Assembly: GCA_000383295.1 (NCBI GenBank)
Contig: KB911066.1
Span: 635,406-699,405 of the forward strand
Direction: 5' to 3'
Source of the DNA: Faecalispora sporosphaeroides DSM 1294
GTDB lineage: Bacteria > Bacillota > Clostridia > Oscillospirales > Acutalibacteraceae
Length of the DNA: 64,000 nucleotides
Part shown: positions 53,184-61,270 of the stretch, piece by piece
How positions within the stretch are numbered: position 1 is the first letter of the stretch
Layout of the letters: each line of letters begins with the position of its first letter
The notes under the pieces: model-generated
What the model was told of the DNA's origin: nothing
Database searches by the model: none
The model's input: only the letters and a program-made list of their open reading frames with translations
Made by a program: the position numbers and the translations under genes

Positions 53184-53390
53184 TTATTTGCCCTGAAGAC
53201 CGTAACGCTTTTTAAATGTGTCCACGCGACCGCTAGTATCAATCAGCTTCTGCTTGCCGGTGAAGAACGGATGGCACTTGGAGCATATTTCAACGCGGAT
53301 GTTATCTTTGGTGGACCGTGTCTCGATCTCATTTCCGCAAGCGCATTTAATGGTCGTCTTCTGGTACTTCGGATGGATTGCTTCCTTCAT
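53184..53390 (-). CDS. rpmE: Ribosomal protein bL31, zinc-binding type
   Basis: 68 residues starting [10 protein letters not shown], with zinc ligands C16 and C18 in KCACG and C36 and C39 in CSKCHPF, then [15 protein letters not shown]. The start is ATG 53390 after GAGGTGACAGG; the extension to 53408 reads through that site. Confidence 0.97.
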   Translation of the reverse strand: MKEAIHPKYQKTTIKCACGNEIETRSTKDNIRVEICSKCHPFFTGKQKLIDTSGRVDTFKKRYGLQGK

Positions 53391-53496
53391 TCCTGTCACC
53401 TCTTTCAACGAAAGTACAACTTATTTAATATAAGTATAACAAAGGAATTTTAACACAATGCAATCAAAAAATCAAGTGGTATTTCCAGCAAAATCT

Positions 53497-54306
53497 TTAT
53501 TTTTTCGATTGCTTGGAAAGATAAGAGACATATTCCTCCAGACAAAAGCCCATTTGGCGCATCCGCAGGGCGTTTTCCTGCCCCACGTAGCGAAAGTGCC
53601 GCGGCTCCGCATTCTTTTGAGTGACGCTCTCTTTGTTCTCCGGATACCGCAGAACAAAGCCGTACTGCGGGCCGTTGACCAAAAGCCATTGCGACTGCTG
53701 CCCGCCGGTCAACTCAAAATCCACCGCAAGGCCGGTCTGGTATTCACTGTAGCCGCCGCGCTCCACCAGAGACTGTGCCGCATCCTCGGCGCGCACCTGT
53801 GTGTAGCCCGCCGCCACCAGCTCCCGCACCTTCTGCTTGTACAGCTCCTCCTGCTGCTCCGCCGTAACATAGCCCCGCGTGATCTTCAGCGCAACGCCGT
53901 CATCCGCTGCGGCTTTCTCCATCTCTTCGTACGCCGCGGCCAGGCGCTTGTCCACCTGAACTCCGTCCAACTCCGTCAAATCCGGCACAACGCCCTCCAT
54001 CAGTCCCCGGCCGCTGCCAACCAGCACCAGAAGATCCGGCGCACTGCCGGCCGACGACTGCACCGGCTCGGAATATTCCGGCGCCGAGGACGTGAACAGT
54101 TCCTTCTCCAAAGACGGGTGCAGCTGGAACCAAACCAGCAGCAGACCCGCCGTTACCGAAATCAGAATGATCACCGCAATCACCGTCATCAGAATCCGCA
54201 GCCGCCTTACCTGATTTACCCCGCGCCAGCCGGGCTGGCTTTTCAGCACTCTTTCCCCGCGGCGGCCGAGCCGGTCGTCCCTTTTCCACAGCCTCACGCT
54301 GCGCAC
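53497..54306 (-). CDS. VanY-type D-alanyl-D-alanine carboxypeptidase (M15B)
   Basis: Membrane-anchored peptidase of 268-269 residues. A cytosolic basic N-terminus is followed by one membrane helix (about 38-58) and an extracellular M15B domain with zinc motifs YSEYQTGLAVDF (S-x-Y-Q-T-G-x-A-x-D) and PRHFRYVG. Canonical members have SEHQTG; the replacement of that first His by Tyr (Y at about 190) is notable, because this His is normally a zinc ligand. GTG 54306 follows AAGGAGAGGA. It trims muropeptides; resistance is not implied without other van genes. Confidence 0.88.
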   Translation of the reverse strand: MRSVRLWKRDDRLGRRGERVLKSQPGWRGVNQVRRLRILMTVIAVIILISVTAGLLLVWFQLHPSLEKELFTSSAPEYSEPVQSSAGSAPDLLVLVGSGRGLMEGVVPDLTELDGVQVDKRLAAAYEEMEKAAADDGVALKITRGYVTAEQQEELYKQKVRELVAAGYTQVRAEDAAQSLVERGGYSEYQTGLAVDFELTGGQQSQWLLVNGPQYGFVLRYPENKESVTQKNAEPRHFRYVGQENALRMRQMGFCLEEYVSYLSKQSKK

Positions 54307-54377
54307 TCCTCTCCTTACGGCACCGCGTCCCTGCGGCCGATTGCCGTTTCATTTTCTCATTTCTTTCTTCTTTACTT

Positions 54378-54406
54378 ATTGTATATGTTATCGTAAAATT
54401 TTTCAA
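54378..54406 (-). promoter_or_regulatory. Promoter of the VanY-like gene
   Basis: Minus strand TTGAAA (54401-54406), 17 bp, TACAAT (54378-54383). Confidence 0.75.
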
Positions 54407-54462
54407 TATCTGTTTGTAATCCGGAAAAGGTACCTATTTTCTTTTCCCCCATTAATATTTGT

Positions 54463-54491
54463 TTGATTTTTCACGAAATATGATGTAGTAT
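54463..54491 (+). promoter_or_regulatory. Promoter of pyk
   Basis: TTGATT (54463-54468), 17 bp, TAGTAT (54486-54491). It is flanked by the inverted repeat TTCACG ... CGTGAA (54470-54500), which could be an operator. Confidence 0.65.
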
Positions 54492-54565
54492 TAGCGTGAA
54501 GAAAATCAGGATTTGCGCCGTGCGCCCAACCATAAAATCCGCCCGTTCGAATGGAGGAATTACTT

Positions 54566-56323
54566 GTGAGAAAAACGAAAATCATCTGTACGCTTGGCCC
54601 TTCAACCGATAAAGAAGCTGTGCTTCGTCAGTTGATGCTGTCCGGCATGGATGTGGCCCGTCTGAACTTTTCCCACCAATCCCACGCAGAGCAGAAGGTT
54701 CGCTCCGATATGGTGAAAAAGCTGCGTGAGGAGCTGGATCTTCCCATCGCGCTGCTGCTCGATACAAAAGGCCCCGAAGTGCGCATCAGAGCCTTTTCAA
54801 CCCCGCAGGTCACGCTGAAGCAGGGCCAGAAATTTACTTTGACCACAAGAGAGGTTGACGGAACAGAGGAAATCGTCAGCGTCACCTTTGCCAATCTGCC
54901 GAAGGACGTAGACCATGGTTCTCACATTCTGATCGACGACGGACTGATTGAGCTGAGAGTGGAAGCCTGTACCGATACCGATGTTCTCTGCACCGTATTA
55001 AACGGCGGCACCCTTTCCGCGAACAAGGGTGTGAACGTGCCCGGCGTACAGCTTTCCCTGCCGTTCATCAGCGAGCGGGATCAAAGCGACATCGCCTTTG
55101 CCGTGCAGGAGGATTTCGATTTTATTGCCTCCTCTTTCACGCGCAGCGCCCGCGACATCCTTGAGCTGCGCAGCGAGCTGGAAAAGCTGAACTGTCACAG
55201 CATGCGCATCATCGCCAAAATTGAAAACCGCGAGGGCGTGGACAATATCGACGAGATCATCCGCGTGGCCGACGGCATTATGATCGCCCGCGGCGATCTG
55301 GGCGTCGAGATCCCGCTTGAGGAGATCCCCGTGGTGCAGAAGCGCCTGATCAAGAAGGGCTACAACGGCGGCATGCAGGTCATCACCGCCACCCAAATGC
55401 TGGATTCGATGATGAAGAACCCCCGCCCCACCCGCGCGGAGGCCACCGACGTGGCAAACGCCATTTACGACGGCACCAGCGCGATTATGCTTTCGGGCGA
55501 AACGGCTGCCGGCAAGTACCCCATTGAGTCTCTGAAAACGATGTCCACCATCGCCGAGCGCACGGAGCGCGATATCAACTACAAATCCCGCTTTTCCCAG
55601 CTGGTCGGCAGGGAATCGCCGAACGTTACCTCCGCGATTTCTCACGCCACCTGTACCACGGCGCACGATCTGGGCGCTGTGGCGATCATCACGGTATCGA
55701 AATCCGGCAGAACCGCCCGGATGGTTTCAAAATACCGCCCGGCCTGCCCGATTATTTCGGGCACCACCAGCGAAACGGTGCGCCGCCAGATGAACCTTTC
55801 CTGGGGTGTGATCCCGATTATGGTGGAGGAGCAGGTGAACACCGACAAGCTGTTCGACCACGTGGTAAAGGTTTCGAGAGACCGCGGTCTGGTGAAGGAC
55901 GGCGACGTGGTCGTCATCACGGCCGGCGTGCCCGTGGGCTTTTCCGGTACCACCAACCTGCTGAAGGTGCAGATGGTGGGAGACATTCTCGTTTCGGGGC
56001 GCGGGGTCAACCAAAGCTATGCCTGCGGCAACCTGTGCGTCTGCCAGACGGAGGAAGAAGCCTGGCAGCGCTTTAAGCCCGGCGATGTTCTGGTGCTGCC
56101 ACACACGACAAACAAGCTGATGGAGCTGATCCGCCTGAGCGCCGCGATCGTCACCGAGCAGGATGGGCTCAACTCCCACGCGGCGATCGCCGGGATGGCC
56201 CTGAATAAGCCGGTGATCGTCAATGCGGAAAACGCCACGCAGCTGCTGAAAAGCGGAACCACCGTAACGGTGGACGCCATGCGCGGAATTGTGTACAGCG
56301 GCATTCACAAGCAGGAAAAGTAA
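54566..56323 (+). CDS. pyk: Pyruvate kinase with C-terminal PEP-utiliser domain
   Basis: Last glycolytic step, PEP + ADP to pyruvate + ATP. The 585-residue protein has KIICTLGPST, LDTKGPEVR, the active-site signature with IIAKIENREGVDNIDEII, GDLGVEIP and MLSGETAAGKYP, and then the regulatory domain. The extra 110 residues (TEQDGLNSHAAIAGMALNKP) are the PEP-utilising mobile domain found in Bacillus-type enzymes. The start is GTG 54566 after GGAGG; the ATG at 54551 is within the ribosome-binding site. Confidence 0.96.
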   Translation: MRKTKIICTLGPSTDKEAVLRQLMLSGMDVARLNFSHQSHAEQKVRSDMVKKLREELDLPIALLLDTKGPEVRIRAFSTPQVTLKQGQKFTLTTREVDGTEEIVSVTFANLPKDVDHGSHILIDDGLIELRVEACTDTDVLCTVLNGGTLSANKGVNVPGVQLSLPFISERDQSDIAFAVQEDFDFIASSFTRSARDILELRSELEKLNCHSMRIIAKIENREGVDNIDEIIRVADGIMIARGDLGVEIPLEEIPVVQKRLIKKGYNGGMQVITATQMLDSMMKNPRPTRAEATDVANAIYDGTSAIMLSGETAAGKYPIESLKTMSTIAERTERDINYKSRFSQLVGRESPNVTSAISHATCTTAHDLGAVAIITVSKSGRTARMVSKYRPACPIISGTTSETVRRQMNLSWGVIPIMVEEQVNTDKLFDHVVKVSRDRGLVKDGDVVVITAGVPVGFSGTTNLLKVQMVGDILVSGRGVNQSYACGNLCVCQTEEEAWQRFKPGDVLVLPHTTNKLMELIRLSAAIVTEQDGLNSHAAIAGMALNKPVIVNAENATQLLKSGTTVTVDAMRGIVYSGIHKQEK

Positions 56324-56344
56324 AAATCGATACCGGTTTTTTCA

Positions 56345-56383
56345 GTGAGGGGCCGCCGTTCCAAAAGAACGGCGGCCCCTCAC
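56345..56383 (+). terminator. Terminator of pyk
   Basis: A perfect 17-bp GC-rich stem (56345-56361 with 56367-56383) and 5-nt loop, then AAAACATTTTTT. Confidence 0.88.
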
Positions 56384-56405
56384 AAAACATTTTTTGGACA
56401 AGCGC

Positions 56406-56434
56406 TTGATTTTTCATCCAAAATAGTTTATAAT
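56406..56434 (+). promoter_or_regulatory. tRNA-Leu promoter
   Basis: TTGATT (56406-56411), 17 bp, TATAAT (56429-56434), 16 bp before the tRNA. Confidence 0.85.
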
Positions 56435-56450
56435 AAGCCACGTTGTTCTT

Positions 56451-56536
56451 GCCGGTGTGCTGGAATGGCAGACGGGGCGGACTCAAAATCCGTTGGTAGT
56501 GATACCGTGTGGGTTCAAGTCCCACCACCGGCACCA
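56451..56536 (+). tRNA. tRNA-Leu (anticodon CAA)
   Basis: Acceptor GCCGGTG/CACCGGC, discriminator A, encoded CCA. The anticodon loop CTCAAAA sits between CGGA/TCCG, with a long variable arm and GTTCAAGTC. It marks the border between core genes and the mobile element that follows, and is a plausible integration target. Confidence 0.96.
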
Positions 56537-56545
56537 AACGCACAT

Positions 56546-56587
56546 AACCCGAACATTCACTTTATCGGTGAAGCGTTCGGGTTTGTG
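56546..56587 (+). terminator. Terminator of tRNA-Leu
   Basis: ACCCGAAC/GTTCGGGT with inner TTCAC/GTGAA, then TTGTGATTTTATT. Confidence 0.75.
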
Positions 56588-56606
56588 ATTTTATTGAACT
56601 AAAACG

Positions 56607-56640
56607 AAATGAGGGATAGCCGTTAGGTTATCCCTCATTT
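56607..56640. repeat. Inverted repeat at the edge of the mobile element
   Basis: AAATGAGGGATA-GCCGTTAGGT-TATCCCTCATTT, a perfect 12-bp stem. Its right arm is the start of the 182-bp direct repeat. It could act as a terminator for minus-strand transcription. Confidence 0.6.
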
Positions 56641-56809
56641 GCTGTTTTGCGGACAATCAACCTTGCTTTTCCGCTGCTTTTTCTTTTTGCTGTTTCTGCC
56701 ATGCCATAAACTCCGCTTGCCCCTGCTCACTTTAAAAAAATTCCCGAATGGCAGGATAAAGCGTTGCGGCGAGGGCTCCCAGTTCGTGCTCAGGGATGGT
56801 TGTTCCCTG
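56628..56809. repeat. 182-bp imperfect direct repeat, copy A (copy B at 61059-61240)
   Basis: Both copies are 182 bp, begin TTATCCCTCATTTGCT and end AGGGATGGTTGTTCCCTG, and differ at scattered sites. They bracket the restriction-modification genes. Confidence 0.8.
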
Positions 56810-56818
56810 CTTCTTGGC
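56657..56818 (-). pseudogene. Degenerate copy of the small element gene at 61088
   Basis: The reverse strand reads QGTTIPEHELGALAATLYPA, IREFF, then TAA, then SEQGQAEFMAWQKQQKEKAA and ends GKQG-like. It is colinear with the intact 56-residue protein of 61088-61258, with one in-frame nonsense codon and no clear start codon. Confidence 0.7.
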
Positions 56819-57016
56819 CGATCCCCCGACTGTTTACATTTCTTGTTGCAATGGCGGTAATTGATGACGTTACAAGTCTTGCCGCTTGAAGTTGTTGGAA
56901 CAATGGCAGAAAAAAACGATAACGTGAACAGGAGCGATGAAATCGCTTCTGCATACTGTTAATGTGCGACACATAAGATTCAGATAAATGGGAGATGATA
57001 AAAAAGGGGTGAACGC

Positions 57017-57187
57017 ATGAATCGTTTGGCAAGTGCTTATAGTAAAATTAATGAAATTTTGCAAAAACACCAACAACACGGACTGAGCTCTGATGATATT
57101 ATCGCTCTCAAAGATGCTCAAAAAGCAATATTGTTAATCGAAATGCTAGGTTTGTCACAAAAAAGTGATAACGCAAATCTCACTTAA
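57017..57187 (+). CDS. Small hypothetical protein
   Basis: 56 codons with AAAAGGGGTGAA upstream of ATG 57017. The product is helical and mildly amphipathic (NRLASAYSKINEILQKHQQH, DDIIALKDAQKAILLIEMLG). No helix-turn-helix is obvious. It is the only plus-strand gene of the element, convergent with the nuclease gene and overlapping its last eight bases. It could be an immunity or control protein of the restriction-modification cassette, but this is a guess from position. Confidence 0.45.
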   Translation: MNRLASAYSKINEILQKHQQHGLSSDDIIALKDAQKAILLIEMLGLSQKSDNANLT

Positions 57188-57782
57188 AAATGTCACTATA
57201 AAGAGCTTTCGCTTCCGCAGGAATGTCTGTATTAATTAGATGAGCAATTCTACTCTTTATCGTATCTGGCTTATTCTGAACACCTACATTTGTTCCCTCG
57301 ATAGATACCGAACCAGGTACCAGTGCGCTTAAAATTTGGACAAAGCTTGTGATTTCTGCGGTAGAAAAAGATTTGTTTAACTGTGAGTTTAATTCATGAC
57401 GAATAACACTGATATTAGGCGGCTCATTATCTGTTGATTGAAGTTTGTAAATCAGATCGATGATTTCATAATATGGTGGGTTTTCAACAGTTTCGCCCTG
57501 AAGATCATCAATCCATTTTTTTACATCCATTGGCGCATAGCAGGTATCAAACAGGTTTCTGAGCTTATTTAATCCAAGCTGCTTTGGAGTCGCAAGGAAA
57601 AGAAGCCTAATCAAATCTTTTGCCCGAATAATAGTTACCTTTTGCTGAACGGCCTCTTTTGAGATAGCACTATTAGCATCATCTTCTCCCTGATAACCGA
57701 TTGCGACTTCTAAAGCATAGTTTGCGTTATAGTCTGCTTGGTGACGTTTTAGACCTGACAAATGGGCTGTTCCTGCTGCAAT
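57180..57782 (-). pseudogene. C-terminal part of the GHKL/PD-(D/E)XK nuclease, cut off by an in-frame TAA
   Basis: The same frame as the upstream gene continues after the TAA at 57783-57785 for 200 codons. IAAGTAHLSGLKRHQADYNA, LEVAIGYQGEDD and VTIIRAKDLIRLLFLA continue the endonuclease fold; HLSGLKRH...DYNA...YAL is a conserved block in this nuclease type. The rest is helical. Re-initiation at TTG 57761 (weak AGGA upstream) is conceivable but unlikely to give a folded nuclease. It could be a decayed gene, a recent inactivating mutation or a sequencing error. Confidence 0.7.
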
Positions 57783-59633
57783 TTAATCTTTAGCGGTACT
57801 TTTTGCGTCGTATGTAAGTGAATAACTTAACAATTGCCCACTTGCATTGTACCCAAGCCTTGCATCTGCTTTGCCATCTGGCTTACCATTTCCTCCAATT
57901 TTGATTGTTTCAAAACCAAGCGCCAATAATACGCGGTATACCGCATCTTCTAATGCAGTGGGGTTGGCTATGGCCTCCTTTAAGAAAAGCGCAACAGCGG
58001 GAATTCCTTCTCGGTCGGACAGTGCTAATTCACGCAGGGTAGTGTCGCGCTTTCGCATAACTTCATTAATTTGAGTTTCTTCAATACCCAATTCATATAA
58101 GTGTGCCTCTGTTAGGACCTCCGTGATAGCAATGCTTTGAAGAGGAAGTGTGTTTTGATAGGCATCTGCGTAGTTTGCGATATAAGGATGCGACGAATTA
58201 ATTGTTAAAAGTCTCTTCTCAAGATTCAGTTTAGCAATGGGTGCTCCAGTTGAAAGCGAAGCCCACTCGACTGTTTCAATAACTTGACTCCCAGTATCAA
58301 TATCCTTTTCATATGCATCCAGAATGGTCTGCCTTTTTGAATCACTAGGCCTTTCAATTAAAAAGGGATTGACTATTTCGCCAGCAAAATAACGTTTCGC
58401 AAAATTATATATGGGTCTCTTAGAAGTCGTATATGAAGTTTGTGATAGGCGATATGAGATAGTCCTTTTGTCTGCTTCCCGATTTTCTTCATCAAAATAA
58501 TAGGTGCGGACTTCACTATTAAATTTTCTTTTTATATAATCCTTAAGCTGCTTATATGGTAAAGATTCTTTGACTGCTTCGCGAGTGGATGTCAAATTGT
58601 TGTCTAACTCATCAGCATCTATTATGATTCTAGTTCTATTAAACGCACCGTGAGAAAAAGCTTCCATCCCAAGTAATGGATCGTCAAGATTAATTAGCCG
58701 TCCTCGGATATTCAGAAATATTCCGTGGCTTCGCCCTAATCCTGATGATTTTCCGCTTACCAGAGAATCCTTATACAAAATGAACTTGCCTGAGACACCC
58801 TTTAGATTTTCAAAATCAATGGTATACTCTCCATTGTGTTCACTACAAACGGTACCCTTAAACGTCTCGGCTGTTTTATCATCTTTACCGACAATCCATT
58901 CTTTTAAAATTGGGACATCAATTTTTGACGATTCAACCCGTTGTCCATTGTAAAATAGGTTGAATTGGGGATTAAGCGGTAATGCCGTACGAAGTATCCA
59001 TTTCAATCTGCCTTCTGAGATTTCTTGTACTTTTGGTCTCAAATCAGTTAAAATAGAAAATGTCCATGACGAAACAGCTTTTTCCCCGAACAAATCAAAT
59101 TCTAGTTTCCCACCATTATAGCTATTAGTGTAGAAGGATAGAAGTTGCGTGGCTGTAGTTTCATCAATCTCTCGTTCATCAAGGTTTAGTTTATTGACGG
59201 AACCATGAATTTTATCATAATCCATGGTAGCTAGAATATATCGCCCCGTCTTTTTCGAGATGTATGTAAGTTTCCTAGCAAGAACATATGTGGCCAGCTT
59301 TCCTATGCCAAACTGTCCAATTTGCAGGCGCTTTTTGTCTCTATCCGTATTGAGCCGTTTTGATGACTCGCCTATATGCCACAAATCTTTCAGCTCATTG
59401 GTGTCAAGACCTTCGCCGTTGTCACACACCCAGATGAAAGTACCCTCTGCGGATAAGTCATTTGGTAAGTATACGCATACTTTGTCAGCAAAAGCATCAT
59501 AAGAGTTGCAGACGAGTTCCTCAAATGCTTTGTTTGGGCTAGAATACAAACCGGCAGAAAAGAGCTGGATAATTTTATAGCTTATTTCAACCGGGATATC
59601 ATCTATTTTTGTCCCAACTGTACTAATATCCAC
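57783..59633 (-). CDS. MORC/Hsp90-like GHKL ATPase fused to PD-(D/E)XK nuclease core
   Basis: A 616-residue protein. The N-terminal GHKL ATPase has N-box EELVCNSYDAF (N43, D46), DNGEGL (71-76) and GQFGIGKLA (106-114). An S5-like transducer domain follows (LNIRGRLINLDDP, TRIIIDADELDNNLTSTRE). The C-terminus has E-D-A-V, P585-D586 and D609-A-K611, the PD-(D/E)XK catalytic set. MutL/MORC-like ATPases fused to nucleases occur in predicted restriction-modification systems with a DNA methylase, as here. The start is GTG 59633 after GGGAGG, five bases past the methylase stop. It ends at a TAA inside the nuclease domain. Base composition is AT-rich relative to the core. Confidence 0.8.
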   Translation of the reverse strand: MDISTVGTKIDDIPVEISYKIIQLFSAGLYSSPNKAFEELVCNSYDAFADKVCVYLPNDLSAEGTFIWVCDNGEGLDTNELKDLWHIGESSKRLNTDRDKKRLQIGQFGIGKLATYVLARKLTYISKKTGRYILATMDYDKIHGSVNKLNLDEREIDETTATQLLSFYTNSYNGGKLEFDLFGEKAVSSWTFSILTDLRPKVQEISEGRLKWILRTALPLNPQFNLFYNGQRVESSKIDVPILKEWIVGKDDKTAETFKGTVCSEHNGEYTIDFENLKGVSGKFILYKDSLVSGKSSGLGRSHGIFLNIRGRLINLDDPLLGMEAFSHGAFNRTRIIIDADELDNNLTSTREAVKESLPYKQLKDYIKRKFNSEVRTYYFDEENREADKRTISYRLSQTSYTTSKRPIYNFAKRYFAGEIVNPFLIERPSDSKRQTILDAYEKDIDTGSQVIETVEWASLSTGAPIAKLNLEKRLLTINSSHPYIANYADAYQNTLPLQSIAITEVLTEAHLYELGIEETQINEVMRKRDTTLRELALSDREGIPAVALFLKEAIANPTALEDAVYRVLLALGFETIKIGGNGKPDGKADARLGYNASGQLLSYSLTYDAKSTAKD

Positions 59634-59638
59634 TCTTT

Positions 59639-60898
59639 TTACCTCCCAATAACAATAAATTCTTCGCTGTAAACCTTTCTTTTGTCTGAGCTAGCAGAAA
59701 AACGACCACTCTCGTCTCTATACGGTGTCAATATTTTTCCAGATATTTTTCGTTTTGTAACGGATACTTTCGCAAATCCGCTATTGAGCATTGACTCGCA
59801 TAAATGTCTTACATTATCAATGTGAACGCCTTTATACTCTGTGTTACCAATTACCATAAGCATCATCCCGCCAGGAATCAGTACGTCCTTGCATACGCCG
59901 GTAATCTTTTGCATGTCCAAGTAGTATTTTGCTACGCTACGAGCTTTTGATTTGTCTACACCAGATAGCTTATCGAATATTACTTTTCCTGACCGATTAA
60001 GTGATTCAACACTTTTTTCATCGTAGTTGTTATGTGATGAGCCAATGGAGTTTTTACGCAAATCCCGGTAATCATTGGCATAATCGAGCCAAAGGCTTGA
60101 TAATTGGTGCAAATCAGCGTATTCGTAGGAAGTAACATACGGAGGACTCGATATAATTAGATTTGCAAAGCCTTGCTTCTGAATATTTAATGCATTCCTA
60201 CACTCTATTACAGTTTTTGAGGTCTTAACAACATCGTTTTCCGTGATAAGAGCGGCTTTCATTGATATACACTGATTAACAAAGGCATCCCGCACATGCA
60301 TCGGCTTTTTATTTGGGTCAATTTGGGGTTTTATGGATTTTGTAAGCCACTTTGATGTTGATTTAAGTATATTTGAAAATGCGCATAGGAAGTAATAGCG
60401 ATACTTACTGTTGTAAGGAATGCATTTCATAATGCATTCCTTAAGCAAACTCAATTCACGAATTTCATTTGGAAAAAACCAATATGATATACGTTGATTG
60501 ATATTTTCAGGAGGCTGATAAAATGGGAGCTGTTCATCAAATCGAACTAATATGGATTGGTAATATATATCGATTGCCGACTCTATGTAATTGCCGCTTT
60601 TAGCTTTTGCAATTAAAACCGCGACTGGATTTAGATCGCAGCCCCAAAAGTCGATACCAGAGCGCTTTGCCTCATAAGCCACAGTTCCGCATCCACAAAA
60701 AACATCAGCAATACAATCAATTTTGATGCCTAATACCTGAGCATATTGTATGGCCTTTTGAGTAATAAATGCCGGGAACTTGGCAGGATATGCGTGTATT
60801 CTATGGCTCCGATGCTCGCGTTCACTACCGACATTCCAAAATGGATCAATATCAATATTTTCAAAATCAACTGATAAAGCATCAATGACATCAATCAT
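59639..60898 (-). CDS. DNA methyltransferase, SPPY type (probable N4-cytosine)
   Basis: A 419-residue SAM-dependent methylase. HRIHAYPAKFPAFI leads into motif I DVFCGCGT (65-72), CDLNP for the ribose, and catalytic motif IV SPPY (251-254), which favours m4C over m6A. The C-terminal part (GGMMLMVIGNTEYKG) completes the fold. ATG 60898 is nine bases after AAGGA; TTG 60904 is an alternative. It forms an operon with the GHKL-nuclease and should protect self DNA. Target sequence unknown. Confidence 0.87.
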   Translation of the reverse strand: MIDVIDALSVDFENIDIDPFWNVGSEREHRSHRIHAYPAKFPAFITQKAIQYAQVLGIKIDCIADVFCGCGTVAYEAKRSGIDFWGCDLNPVAVLIAKAKSGNYIESAIDIYYQSILVRFDEQLPFYQPPENINQRISYWFFPNEIRELSLLKECIMKCIPYNSKYRYYFLCAFSNILKSTSKWLTKSIKPQIDPNKKPMHVRDAFVNQCISMKAALITENDVVKTSKTVIECRNALNIQKQGFANLIISSPPYVTSYEYADLHQLSSLWLDYANDYRDLRKNSIGSSHNNYDEKSVESLNRSGKVIFDKLSGVDKSKARSVAKYYLDMQKITGVCKDVLIPGGMMLMVIGNTEYKGVHIDNVRHLCESMLNSGFAKVSVTKRKISGKILTPYRDESGRFSASSDKRKVYSEEFIVIGR

Positions 60899-61058
60899 AT
60901 GCAAATATCCTTCTTCCTGTGGGCTTATTTGTACCTGAGAGCCAAATTAACCCCAGAATACATACATATATTTATTTTACCACAAGTCTTGCGGCTTCTC
61001 AATGAATTTTCGCTAATAATAGTAGTTAAGAAAAACAGCGTCCATAGTCTTTTACGCT

Positions 61059-61240
61059 TATCCCTCATTTGCTATTCTGCAAACATATTATTTTTGTTCT
61101 TTCGCTGCTTTTTCTTTTTGCTGCACCTGCCACGCCTTAAACTCCGCTTGCCCCTGTTCACTTTCAAAAAACTCACGAATGGCGGGATAGAACGTTTCGG
61201 CAAGGGCTTCAAGTTCATGCTTAGGGATGGTTGTTCCCTG
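61059..61240. repeat. 182-bp imperfect direct repeat, copy B
   Basis: Same orientation as copy A (56628-56809). This copy contains most of the intact small gene. The 4.25 kb between the copies holds the restriction-modification cassette. Confidence 0.8.
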
Positions 61241-61258
61241 ATTTTTGGATTTTGACAT
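61088..61258 (-). CDS. Small element-borne protein
   Basis: A 56-residue charged protein: MSKSKNQGTTIPKHELEALA, a central FYPAIREFFESEQGQAEF and a Lys/Gln-rich end. The GGGGGTGTTCCCA upstream of ATG 61258 is a weak ribosome-binding site, and the gene starts 12 nt after the rep stop codon, so it is likely cotranscribed with rep. Similar short acidic/basic proteins follow rep genes on clostridial elements; function unknown. A decayed paralogue lies at 56657. Confidence 0.7.
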   Translation of the reverse strand: MSKSKNQGTTIPKHELEALAETFYPAIREFFESEQGQAEFKAWQVQQKEKAAKEQK

Positions 61259-61270
61259 TGGGAACACCCC

